Source of the DNA: Chromera velia
Taxonomy: Eukaryota; Sar; Chromeraceae
Direction of reading: 5' to 3'
DNA: 64,000 bases
Assembly (NCBI GenBank): GCA_018398765.1
Contig: JAHBMJ010003590.1
Location: 27,549-91,548 of the forward strand
This document shows positions 13,701-22,871 of this stretch, piece by piece (within the stretch, counting starts at the first letter, position 1; every line of letters starts with the position of its first letter). A program made the position numbers and the translations under genes. Below the pieces are notes generated by a model. That model did no database searches. It saw nothing but the letters and a program-made list of their open reading frames with translations, and was not told the origin of the DNA.

Positions 13701-15318
13701 CGCCAATCCCAGCTGTCCACATCCGCATTGTCCCTTTCTGCTGTTTCAATTTTAACTTTGTGTGGCAATAGAATGACTGTTTCTCTTTACTGCCTCCGCA
13801 TGTGACGACCAACTGAACTCACTGCAGGTCGAGCTCTTTCTCGAAGGCTCAAAGAGAGGTGAGTGCACTGGCGGGGAAGGAGACGCGTGCCTTCGGTGTG
13901 CCTCTGCAATGAGACAAAAGTTCACACGGGTGGAAAAGGACGCTTTGAGACGAATGGCAGGAACTGTGTTTTCTTCAGGGGCTTGAAGACTCCCGGGGTG
14001 CTTATTCCTTCAATTTCTCTCTCTTGCCCTTTCTTGCTCAGTGCCACCGAAATCCCCTTCCCCTGAACATGCCCCCTGTTTGCCGACCCCTCTTTCCTGT
14101 GTTACGTCTTAACCATTTCTTCTCTTCTCTCACTTTATCCCTCCCTCCTGCAGCTGTAGAGCCTCGAGAAGCCCACTTGAGGGTCTGGATCCTCCTGACC
14201 TCTGCCCTCAAGGCCTTGGAGGGGAGGGTGGCGGCGCGGCTGGTGGCGGCGGGGCTTGCACAGCTCCTCCCAGTCCCCCTGGTGACTGCCGCGCTGTCGG
14301 GGTCTGACCTTGAGAGGCTCGCGTGTGGCGATAGGGAGATCGACGTTGACATCCTCAAGGTCGGTCTGCCTGCTTTGTTCCTCGCTCGTGTCTATTTCAT
14401 TTATTGTGGCCCGTTTCTCCTCTCTTTGCAATGAATTCAGCGAGAGCTTCTTCCCTCCTGTTCGCATTTCAGATGTCGTTCGATTTTTGCTCTCCGGTTT
14501 CTTCACGGCTCCATTTTGGCCTGTGTATCGTTGCAGGCGCACACGAAGATCCGAGCGGAGGGTCCGTCTGGCCGTTGCAAGAAGGTCCTGAAGTGGTTCT
14601 GGGAGGTGCTGAGAGAGATGAGTCTGGAGGACAGACAGAACTTCCTTCGGTTCGTCTGCGGGAGGGCCCGGCTGCCCGTCTCCTGGACTCTCCTGAAGGC
14701 GGGGGCTCCTGGAGCGTCAGAGAGGGCAGAGGGAGGGAACGAGCCTGGAGAGACGACCGGGGACAGGAAGCGTCACTTCGAACTGCTGCTGCTGAGGTCG
14801 GTTTGCGTGAGAGGGGAGTCGGTTCTTGTGCAAAAAAAAAAAGAAGCATTGCTCATGTCGCCATTGAGAGAAACGTGCGTTCGTAGAAAGGGTGAAGCAG
14901 GCTTGAGTGGGTCTTTGCGTAAGTGTCTTGATTTGTGTTTTTTTGTGATTGGCTGCATACATGCAGGGACTCTGACGCCTTGGAGTCCTTCTCAGAGGAT
15001 GTCCTTGAGATGGGAATGCAAGTGAGGGGCCAAACCGTGGATGACCGGCTTCCCTCTGCGTCGACTTGTTTCTTCTCTCTCAGGCTGCCGCTATACTCCT
15101 CAAAAAAGGTCAGTGAAAGGCAGTCAGATGGCAAGATGGGATCTCCATTTCAGTTGGATCATGCCCAGGAATAAAAGTCTGTCCGTTATTGTTCGGGCCA
15201 AATACTGCCGCCTTTGATTTTTATTATGTTTTCGCACCTGTGTCACGTTCTTTCTCTGGTTTGCTTCAGGGCGAAGGTTGACGCAACTTGCTTGTTGCCG
15301 TCTGAGGCTCAGACTGTG

Positions 15319-15385
<67 letters not shown>

Positions 15386-15533
15386 GACATGTATGTGTGT
15401 ATGTTTTGTACGTATCTTTTCCCTGGATCTGCAGATTTTGAAGGAGCGTTTGACCCTCGCGATCTCCCTGTGCACATCGATAGACCTGGACGGGCCTCCT
15501 TCTGAGTCTGAAGGTGACAGTGATGTCGATTGA
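698..15533 (+). CDS. HERC-type HECT E3 ubiquitin ligase, 5' partial
   Basis: C-terminal 3,076 codons of a giant E3 that would pass ubiquitin from an E2 through a catalytic cysteine to substrates. Exons: 698-1380, 1631-1765, 2008-2143, 2300-2455, 2528-3950, 4344-4411, 4831-6117, 6747-7282, 7570-8867, 9243-10580, 10816-10918, 11119-11258, 11657-12433, 12869-12899, 13075-13458, 13828-13858, 14154-14359, 14537-14796, 14967-15108, 15435-15533. Reading phase closes at every junction. Seen: a pre-HECT helical block (NKAHAQLLPF, exon 9243), a HECT core with GEGAQDLGGPYGEV, LGQLLGAST, AIWKTLAGET, FLRFVCGRARLP and DDRLPSASTCFFSLRLP, and the stop at 15531. Exon 7570 is rich in Glu, Lys, Asp and Gly, with an acidic run at about 8610-8700. 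The motifs fit the HERC1/2 branch of HECT ligases, but no RCC1 repeats are visible. The junctions at 2143, 2455/2528 and 10580 are the least certain. Confidence 0.85.
4087..4126. repeat. (CTGT)n microsatellite
   Basis: About nine tandem CTGT units within the intron between HECT exons 2528-3950 and 4344-4411. Its sense strand is pyrimidine-rich, like most intronic repeats in this window. Confidence 0.9.
10720..10782. repeat. (CT)n(GT)n composite microsatellite
   Basis: A CT dinucleotide run followed directly by a GT run, in the intron before HECT exon 10816-10918. The same composite order recurs in the last intron of the gene. Confidence 0.9.
11541..11694 (+). repeat. Tandemly duplicated splice acceptor and exon start
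   Basis: A 54-base block containing the intron 3' end (ctgcag) and the first bases of the next HECT exon occurs twice, at 11541-11594 and 11641-11694, exactly 100 bases apart and with two mismatches. A TTTTC-rich tract separates the copies. The downstream copy is the productive exon start, because reading from the upstream acceptor meets an in-frame stop by about 11647. Confidence 0.85.
15319..15384. repeat. (CT)n(GT)n composite microsatellite
   Basis: CT run followed by GT run in the last intron of the HECT gene (15109-15434). It has the same composition and order as the tract at 10720-10782. Confidence 0.9.
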
Positions 15534-16580
15534 TGAAACAGCTAGCTGATTAACTTCAAATCAAGTCAATGAAAGTCCAATCTAGTAGAGTTGCATGTCA
15601 ATTGATGCGTTTCCTCTCAAAACTTGTCTAGTAGGGTTACTCGTGAAAAAAAATCATCTATTCAATAGATCGATAAATCTAGGGACAAATATAAATAAGA
15701 ATATATAAAAAAATAATAAAGCACATGAAAAACTTAGAGTCCTAGAAAAAATATAGCGGAGAAAGCAAATTTTTGAACTATAATCAATTATTTAAAACTA
15801 TTTGTTAAAACATTTTTTAATTTGGAAATTATAGGTATTAGTTGTAGAAATGTCGCATAAATTTATAGGTATGCATTGTATATGTGATATGGAATACATT
15901 TTTTTTATTTGATCTAATTCGATCGGCGCGGCAACCATATCATCGGCGCAGCACAACGATAGCTCACAGTAAGCTAGGTCCTAGCTGCTAGGATAAGAAT
16001 AGAAACTAGAAAAGTGATCAAAAAGTTATAAAAAGTTCACTTTAAGACAGGCTTCAAGTTTGAATTCTGACAGCATGATATAAAACAATATTAAAACTCT
16101 AGCCCGAAGGCCCTGGCGCCCCACGTTGGGACATCACAAAATCTTTTGAGTCACAATAATAAATTAAACCAAAAAAAAATTCTCCAAATTTTACTAAATT
16201 TCAATTATTCAATGTAAGTCTATTGTAAGATGATGTGGAGTAATGTGGAGTCTACAATGGAGACCAAGGTTTTTCCGGTCATCTATGGCTCGTACAAAGT
16301 AGTGCAAAGCAGCGATTTTGATTAAAACAGCCTCAAAGGGGGGCCGGCGTACTAAGGCCGGCGACTGTAAAAGTGTTGCCCCTCGGGCTTTTGGGGGGTT
16401 CCGCGGCAACTTCCGCCCCGGCGCCCCCCCCCCCCCCCCCCNNNNNNNNNNTGGCGACTCGGCAGCAAGGGCACCCCGGACCGGCCGGGTGACCCCCGCG
16501 GGGGCCTCATGCATGCAGGCTCCGCTGTGCCGGCCGGTGATCTCGCGGAGGCATATAGAATAACCACTACTCGTTCTTGT
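15534..16580. other. AT-rich intergenic DNA with assembly gap
   Basis: Downstream of the HECT stop the sequence becomes strongly AT-rich and has no supported coding region. At about 16340-16560 it turns GC-rich, with a long C run ending in ten N (16442-16451). The gap probably reflects sequencing trouble at the homopolymer. Confidence 0.7.
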
Positions 16581-16604
16581 CATCATCTAATACACACACA
16601 CCTA

Positions 16605-16625
16605 GTATAGACACACACACACACA

Positions 16626-16667
<42 letters not shown>

Positions 16668-16814
16668 GAGAGAGAGAAAGAGAGAAAAAAAAGAGAGAGG
16701 CAGACAGAGACAGAGACAGAGACAGACACAGACACAAAGATACATACTCAGACACACAGAGGCACACATACATACACACACACACACAGACACACACACA
16801 CACACACACACATA

Positions 16815-16851
<37 letters not shown>

Positions 16852-16854
16852 ATA

Positions 16855-16896
<42 letters not shown>

Positions 16897-17060
16897 GAGC
16901 TAGCAGAGAGAGAGAGAAAGAAAGAGAGAGAAAGAGAGAGAGAGAGAGAGAAAGAGAAAAAGAGAGAAAGAGAGAAAAAGAGAGAGAAAAGAGAGAAAGA
17001 GACAGACAGAGACAGAGACAGACACAAAGACACACACTCAGACATACAGAGGCACACACA
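16605..17060. repeat. (CA)n/(GA)n complex low-complexity block
   Basis: About 450 bases of alternating CA-rich and GA-rich tracts (CA, GA, GAAA and GACA units). The long frames across it in both directions are artefacts of the repeat. It lies downstream, in minus-strand sense, of a probable minus-strand exon at 17211-17117. Confidence 0.9.
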
Positions 17061-17116
17061 TACACATACATACGCAGATGCAGATGAGAGAAGAAAGGAT
17101 TGAAAGGCTGACCTTG

Positions 17117-17340
17117 TACGGAAGCACCCTCTTCCCCCGCCTCTTCCTCGACCTTGTTCAAGACTTCAGCTTCATCACCGTCCTCCGAGTCTTCGTCATC
17201 TCCCTCATCTAAGAGAAAAATCGACAGTTGAATCGTCTTGTGAGGAACATAAGCAGAATGCACGCACGCGCCCGCACGTATAGACAGACTATATCGTCTC
17301 TTCTTCACTTCACTTTTTCCGAATCGTTTCCTTTCTTTCG

Positions 17341-17375
<35 letters not shown>

Positions 17376-17400
17376 GGGCACACACACATACACACTCATA

Positions 17401-17438
<38 letters not shown>

Positions 17439-17760
17439 TACACACACACACTTACACACACTTTTTCTTTCTCTCTCTCTCTCTCACACACACACATACA
17501 CACACAGATACACAGACACACAGACACACAGACATACACACACACACACACACACATACATACATACTCACCGTTTGCGAGGAACAGAGACAGAAAGCAC
17601 GTACATACATATGCGCGCAGAAGCACATGGAGTGAAAGAGTGAAAGAGTGAGACGGAGTGTAAAACGCTGACCTTTTGCGGAGATGCCTCGGCTGTAGGC
17701 TTGCCATGGTAAACCCGTCTACGCTGCGTTTGTCTACGCCGTCTCGTACCCCCAGGGCCT
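17117..17760 (-). CDS. Two probable orphan exons, acidic protein fragment
   Basis: Two exon-like pieces on the minus strand. 17760-17674 follows a good acceptor (aatcag) and ends at GTCAGC, reading [18 protein letters not shown] onward. 17211-17117 follows ttctcttag, ends at GTCAGC, and encodes a very acidic stretch ([16 protein letters not shown]). The two phases do not join directly, so an exon is missing, an edge is wrong, or this is a decayed gene. I see no start or stop, and the flanks are microsatellites. Function unknown. Confidence 0.35.
17341..17574. repeat. (GACA)n, (CA)n and (CT)n microsatellites
   Basis: A run of GACA units at 17341-17375, then CA-rich DNA to about 17460, a short CT tract, and more CA units to about 17570. 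It separates the two probable minus-strand exons. Confidence 0.85.
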
Positions 17761-18838
17761 GATTAAAAAATGAGAACGAGGTGCTAAGAGAGTGGAACGG
17801 AACAAGAACTTCAAATGCATTCAGTGGACCCGTACAACAAAAACATACAGGAAGAAAAGTGATATATAAAGAGGAAGAGACGTGAGATGGCAGAAACGGA
17901 ATGGGATCGCGAAGGCTGCCATGCAGGCTCCTCACTGGCCTATACCGTGCATGCATGAGAGGACCCCGGCATACATGCCTCATGGCAGCGTGCAGAGGGC
18001 CCAGGCCGGGCGTCGATCTGCGTGCCGCTGCATCTGAAAAGCTAAATAAGCCGAATCTGAACCACGATCTGAAGCCTTTTATAGGCCTCCGTCCGTGACC
18101 CCGACCGATCTGAACGACTTACGCCCTATATATAGGGGCCGATCACGGCCTCCGGCCGTGACCGGGCCGCCCGCCCGCCGCCTATATATAGGCGTTCAGA
18201 TCCTCTGATCGGAAAAGTGTTCAGATCCGGGGAGATATGTCGGAACCGTCGACTCGAGCTGATGAAGTGTGAATGTAGCTGAGACATGCTGAGACTGCCA
18301 GTCCGATGTCAGTCCGCACGACGCGCGATCTGCATTTTCGAGCTGCAATGAGCTGCATGCATGCATGTGTGCGGATCGGGGATCATGCATCGCCCGGACA
18401 TCGGACGATCGAAGATTGCGCGGAAGAACTGACGCTCAACCTGCATGCATGCATGTGCTTCGGCCCATTAGGTAATCTCACTTATAAAACGACATTTTTG
18501 AGCTTGGATGGGACAGTGTTACTGTAGACGGATGGCTGCCTGACCTGGCCATGCAGGCATATGCGTGCGTGCGTCATAGAACATTGCACATGCATGCAGT
18601 CGCACGGATACCAATCTGTTGCCACCGTCTCTCTCTGTTCTTTTCTTTTTCCCGACCAATCTCAAATGAAAAGTGGCACAGAAGCTACGACATTCAAAAC
18701 GAAGACCAGATCTGAGATCGTGATAATTTTCCGATGCGATTCGTACTGTTTTCAGGCTAAAATGGCGATATTTTTTATCTTTTCATTTCTGTTTGGCGTG
18801 TAGAAAAGCCTGGAGCAGGGGGGCGGCTACGCCGCCAG
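17761..18838. other. Intergenic region with palindromes and TGCATGCA motifs
   Basis: No coding sequence supported. Contains many TGCATGCA or near matches (for example about 18355-18367 and 18440-18453), a GC-rich palindromic block at 18107-18202, and low-complexity T-rich DNA before the next gene. It probably includes the promoter of the gene at 18839, but no specific element can be assigned. Confidence 0.5.
18107..18202. repeat. GC-rich imperfect palindrome with TATATATA cores
   Basis: The 10-mer GATCTGAACG at 18107-18116 is mirrored by CGTTCAGATC at 18193-18202. Between them are two self-complementary CCTATATATAGG-like cores (about 18124-18136 and 18180-18192) and an inner hairpin (CACGGCC-TCC-GGCCGTG, 18144-18160). 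The whole could form a long hairpin or be the remnant of a small inverted-repeat element. Confidence 0.7.
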
Positions 18839-19711
18839 ATGATGGCTCGTCCTCTACCTCCTTTACTCTATGAAAGTTGGCAGCGGGTAAGTGCAGGAAC
18901 ATGTGACTGGGTAGAGAGGGAAGAAGTTGAACGCGTTTTGAGAGAAAGAGATGTAGAAGTGGGAAGCCAGAAGGTAGTCCGAGACGATCACGTAAATTAT
19001 GTGTTGCTGGGAGTGACGTCGCCTGGAGAAACTCTCCGGATATGGTGTGGAACGGAAACGGCAGGCCCACGGGATGGAGGAAAGAAAGCTAAACAGATTG
19101 CTGCTGCTCGCGTGTTCGGTTTGGGAAAACCGAAAGGTTTTTTCTTTCATTTCTCGTCAGAGCCAGGGAAAGGGACGCCGTGGCTGTCTTGTTTAGACAG
19201 AAGCAGCGTGAGGGTGTATGTGGTGGATGTTGTGAAATCACAGACGGTCTCCTACGAAGTGGAGGCTGATTTCACAGGTGCTCTTTATGCAATAGAATAT
19301 GCGAGAGGGCGGATTATGAAATGGACCCGTTCTTTCAAGAAAATCCAAGTGCGGGGCGCATTCATAGGAAGGGGGGAGATGGAGAAGCTAGAAGAAGAGA
19401 CCATGAGAGGTCTCGTTTTTACCTATGGGCCCGAGTGGAAGGCTCGGATGGTCGATGAGGATGGAACATGGCTCTATGGATTGCCCCTGTTGTGGGCGCA
19501 TGTGTGTGGCCGCTGTTTTCGTTGTGGGGGGTGTGTAAAAGAGTGTGGCGGTGCAAGAAGTTGTTCGGTTGTTCTTCCCCCTTTGCCTCCCCGTAGAGAC
19601 GTTGGACGGCCTCGCAATGCATGTGACATCTGCCGAAGAGACCCCAGAAACGTCAGGTGCCTGCAAGATGGTCAGTGCGCTGCCCGTGCAGAAGCTCGTG
19701 CAGAGACTTAA
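18839..19711 (+). CDS. Uncharacterised protein with C-terminal cysteine cluster
   Basis: Single open frame of 290 residues with ATG codons at 18839 and 18842 and a stop at 19709. I do not recognise the family. Residues 1-215 look globular and soluble, with no signal peptide or membrane segment. Residues 223-242 hold five cysteines spaced as CxxCxxCxxC plus a nearby C, and a second cluster (CDIC... and C...C, residues 262-280) follows, so a zinc-binding tail is plausible. A possible acceptor (ccgccag) ends just before the first ATG, so an upstream exon cannot be excluded. The flanks are AT-rich and rich in TGCATGCA. Being intronless among intron-rich neighbours, it may be retroposed, transferred, or simply a single-exon gene. 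Confidence 0.6.
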   Translation: MMARPLPPLLYESWQRVSAGTCDWVEREEVERVLRERDVEVGSQKVVRDDHVNYVLLGVTSPGETLRIWCGTETAGPRDGGKKAKQIAAARVFGLGKPKGFFFHFSSEPGKGTPWLSCLDRSSVRVYVVDVVKSQTVSYEVEADFTGALYAIEYARGRIMKWTRSFKKIQVRGAFIGRGEMEKLEEETMRGLVFTYGPEWKARMVDEDGTWLYGLPLLWAHVCGRCFRCGGCVKECGGARSCSVVLPPLPPRRDVGRPRNACDICRRDPRNVRCLQDGQCAARAEARAET

Positions 19712-20260
19712 TTTAGAAAATAACAGACATTTGAGTGTTTTTATACTTTTTGTGGGTCATTACTGAGTTCTCTATTTAAAATAAAATTTATACTTGTGTG
19801 GCTGATTTCTATCTATTTTTTTAGAGATTTGTTGTTTTTTTCTCTATAGAAAGTCCCTACGATGTCTATTTATGATTGAGATTACCTAATGCATGCAGGG
19901 TCGCGCGGTCCTGGGTCCGACCGCTGCAGCATATGTCATCATTGCATGCCCTAGCTATCCCTAGCTCTTTCAATACTATATATATCAATAGATCCACTGA
20001 GCTCGGTACAGCAACGATGTGTGACAGGGACGCAGGTACGTTTGTCCACCTTCACGCACTGAGGTTTCGTCCCGAAGGTTGATGTAGGTTGATGCTTGAG
20101 AAGAACCATACAGAGCGTCTCAATTCCTTGGGGGAAGTTGGTCACGTGCGCGTGCAACTGGTACGTACGGCGAATCGAGCAACAGTGTAAGGACAATTAA
20201 CACAGCCTGGCTTTCACCACGAACTTTGATCAGTTTGAGCTCCTGAAGGAACTCGGTACT
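19712..20260. other. AT-rich spacer with possible TATA-like element
   Basis: No coding region seen. A TATATAT-containing stretch at about 19976-19985 lies some 275 bases upstream of the next start codon. It could serve as a core promoter, but the sequence alone does not show this. Confidence 0.3.
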
Positions 20261-20659
20261 ATGAGGGTCTGGTTTTACATCTCCCTTTCTGTTGCTGTTG
20301 TTTCGAATGCTGCCACGCAATTCTGTATGTACACAGACTCCAGTTGCTCTGGAACAGAGAAATGCGTCGACAGCGGCACATGTGTGCAGTGGAGTTCGTC
20401 GGCTTCCAACAAAGTCTCTTGGGACACTTCAGCAAAGACCCTGACGATGGAACAGTACGGGTCTTCCACAGATTGCTCCAGCAGTTCTGTGTCTGAGACC
20501 TTCGACTACGCCACCGGGGTCTGCAGTGCTGCAAGTATCAACAACGAATACGCTTCCTACCAGATGAAGGGCGATGAGTCTTCTGGCACACGCAGCTCGG
20601 CTTGCTTGACTGCCCTCTGGTGCTTTGCTTTGCTTTTCGTCTTCAGCCTCTCCCTGTGA
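20261..20659 (+). CDS. Small secreted, probably GPI-anchored Cys-containing protein
   Basis: Uninterrupted frame of 132 residues from the ATG at 20261 to TGA at 20657. The N-terminus is a classical signal peptide: MR, then a hydrophobic core (VWFYISLSVAVVS), then NAA before the predicted cleavage. The mature part is Ser/Thr-rich with about eight cysteines (for example FCMYTDSSCSGTEKC), consistent with disulfides outside the cell. The C-terminus has small residues (SSGTRSSA) followed by a hydrophobic tail ending in FVFSLSL, the layout of a GPI-attachment signal, although a single C-terminal membrane anchor is also possible. No known family recognised. It may be a surface or wall protein. Confidence 0.65.
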   Translation: MRVWFYISLSVAVVSNAATQFCMYTDSSCSGTEKCVDSGTCVQWSSSASNKVSWDTSAKTLTMEQYGSSTDCSSSSVSETFDYATGVCSAASINNEYASYQMKGDESSGTRSSACLTALWCFALLFVFSLSL

Positions 20660-22871
20660 GAGGCAGGATTGAATTGCCTCACGTGTGGATGCTTTCAAGA
20701 CCTAGTTGTGCAGATGTTGCACAAATGGGGTGACTGCATGCAAGCAGACGGGCAGGACTGTTGGCCGACAGGTACCCCATGAGGTCTTTGGCAAAGATAA
20801 AAAAATATCTGCACGGAACAAAAGCATGGGGCAGTGCCTGATGTAAATTCGAACAAAAGAAGGCGCGAAATGAAGTCAGCGTTGGTCAAAGCCTCCCCCC
20901 GAATCTCGATTCAGCGCAATCACAGCCCATGAGTCTTCATCTAATCCGCCTGTGACTCACCGATCCTTCCACGGGATCATTAATACTGTATCAAGAGTGT
21001 GGATGACTTTATTTTGGCTGTACCGTGTGTCCGCAGGAAAGGAGCGCGCCCCTTCAGTGCCCTCGTCTTCACCTCCCGTGCATTTCCTTTCTGATTGAGT
21101 TTCGAAGAGCAACGCAGATGAGACAGAACAGGACGGGCGTGAAAGCATTAGGGTAGGAAGCAAAACATGACAAAGAATGGAATGCGAAAAGCACAGAAAG
21201 TGCATGTCAGCACTTGCCAGTTTAAAGCCTGGCAATGTGCATGCAAAGGTCATACGAATTCAATGGACTCGGACTTGAAATTGGATGAAAACGCAGGCTG
21301 CTTTTCTTACAGCCGTTTTGCGCCAATCAGACTGGGTGCGGGATGATCCATGTGACGGAGGGTCCCGCGTGCGTAACATAGTGCCGCCCTAGATGCTGCC
21401 GTAGAATAAGACACTGTTTTTCACGTCTGAGTCAAGACTGTCAAGCCCATATCATGACTCAGATGATCGAACTGCCCTTCGACTCGGTCTTTGAGTCGTT
21501 AGTAGTCCTTATGCAAAACAAAAAAAAAACATACTTCCAGATCTGTTATCACAAGTTCTATGTAAAACATGCATTACAATATCATGTTATATCATATAGG
21601 ATTAGGATTAGGATTAGGATTAATGTCTGGAGGATTGGCCTCCTGCCCCAATGCCGAGCGCTCGACGTGCGGCATCCAGGAAAAGCGCATACACGCGTCG
21701 GACCTTCCTGGCCGGCCCGCACAGGCCAAAAAGACCTGTGCCGCAAACTGTTTACGTGATAATCAATCAATTACTATCAATCGCATGCAGAAGACTGCAA
21801 TCAATCAACTCTCACTGACGATGCTGCGGCCCGCCGATCGACCCGGCGGAGCTCAAACAGGCTTCAAACGGAGGCATCTCAAAACAAACGGTCGATCGAT
21901 TAGAGGCCAATCTCATTACTTCCCAAGTAAAAGATTCAACTGTACACAACATTATCAAAGTTCATGCAGAGGTTCAGTTCTATTCAGTTCAAACTGCTTT
22001 ATAAAGTTAAAACGCTATGTTAGAATCATAAATATCAAACCAGCTAGCAAACCAGATGTCGGAGAGGTACAACAACATTATACATTTTGTTTAAATCAGT
22101 ATAAATTAAAGCGAATTAGTTGACAATATTATGTATTTTTCTTGCATATGGTATGTGTTGTTATAAGATAGACTGCTAGTGGCAGCATGTGGCAACATAA
22201 CTCGCAATATAATTTAAAGATTTAATGTTAGGTTCAAACTTTAAAAACATTTAGTTCGTCATCACCATTTTATAAGCAAAACATATAGGCAAAACATAGT
22301 TGGTCCACTAAATTCAACTCATTCGATCTATAGCTTGAAGCTAGGCTTAAAGTTAGCGTAGTTTACTAGTAGTAGTAAAATCTAGAGTAAAATGTTTTAA
22401 AAGTGAGCTTGAAACTGCGTACATGCAATAATGTAAATAGATTTATCTTGGCTGCTAGCCAGGACATGTATATACTATATAGTGCAACCAAGGAGGAGCT
22501 TGGGAGGATTGACATTGGTTTTTTAGTACAAATGATAGTAAAAAATATAAAAGATACTAATTATCATAAAGGCATTCGGATGGAGGAGCGTCAAGTATGA
22601 GGTCGCATGAGAGAGAGAGATAGCAGCGAGAGCAGTAACCAGGACAGAAGGAAGAGATGAAAGACGTATAGGCCAGACGCTAGGAACAAACTTTAAGTCA
22701 ATGCCCCCCCGCGTCATATAAACAAGTATTTTGAAGGATTTTTTTCTGTACAATAGGAAAGATTTGTGAGTTCCAGTGCGTTTTTACACTTTCTAATACA
22801 ATACTGGCACTGACATTTGCCCTCCTGATCAAATGTGCTCCTCAACCCGTTCGACTCTGACTTGGCGGTCG
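20660..22871. other. Intergenic, mostly AT-rich
   Basis: About 2.2 kb lying downstream of two convergent genes. No supported exon. It includes four head-to-tail copies of TTAGGA at about 21598-21624 and strongly AT-rich DNA at 21900-22850. The 3' untranslated region of the FtsX gene should lie just below 22872. Confidence 0.5.

Larger units (their letters stand above)
11119..15533 (+). other. HECT domain with expanded inserts
   Basis: The last nine or ten exons encode about 690 residues, against roughly 350 for a usual HECT domain. The excess is a Ser/Pro/Glu-rich insert in exon 11657-12433 and a Glu/Gly/Lys-rich insert in exon 13075-13458. The N-lobe landmark GEGAQDLGGPYGEV and the C-lobe LPSASTCFFSLRLP are intact. 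By alignment with HERC-type HECT C-lobes, the catalytic cysteine is the codon at 15067-15069. The C-terminus after the active site is short and acidic and ends in SDVD. Confidence 0.85.

Noticed and set aside
16105-16135. TGGCGCCCCACG string resembling a plant retroelement primer site
   Set aside because: No LTRs, polypurine tract or coding remnants around it.
16567-17057. Long frames rich in Cys-Val or Thr-His
   Set aside because: Direct translations of CA/GT repeats, open in several frames at once.
21598-21624. Four TTAGGA repeats, possible internal telomere
   Set aside because: The unit is not TTAGGG or TTTAGGG, there are only four copies, and the flanks show no subtelomeric features.
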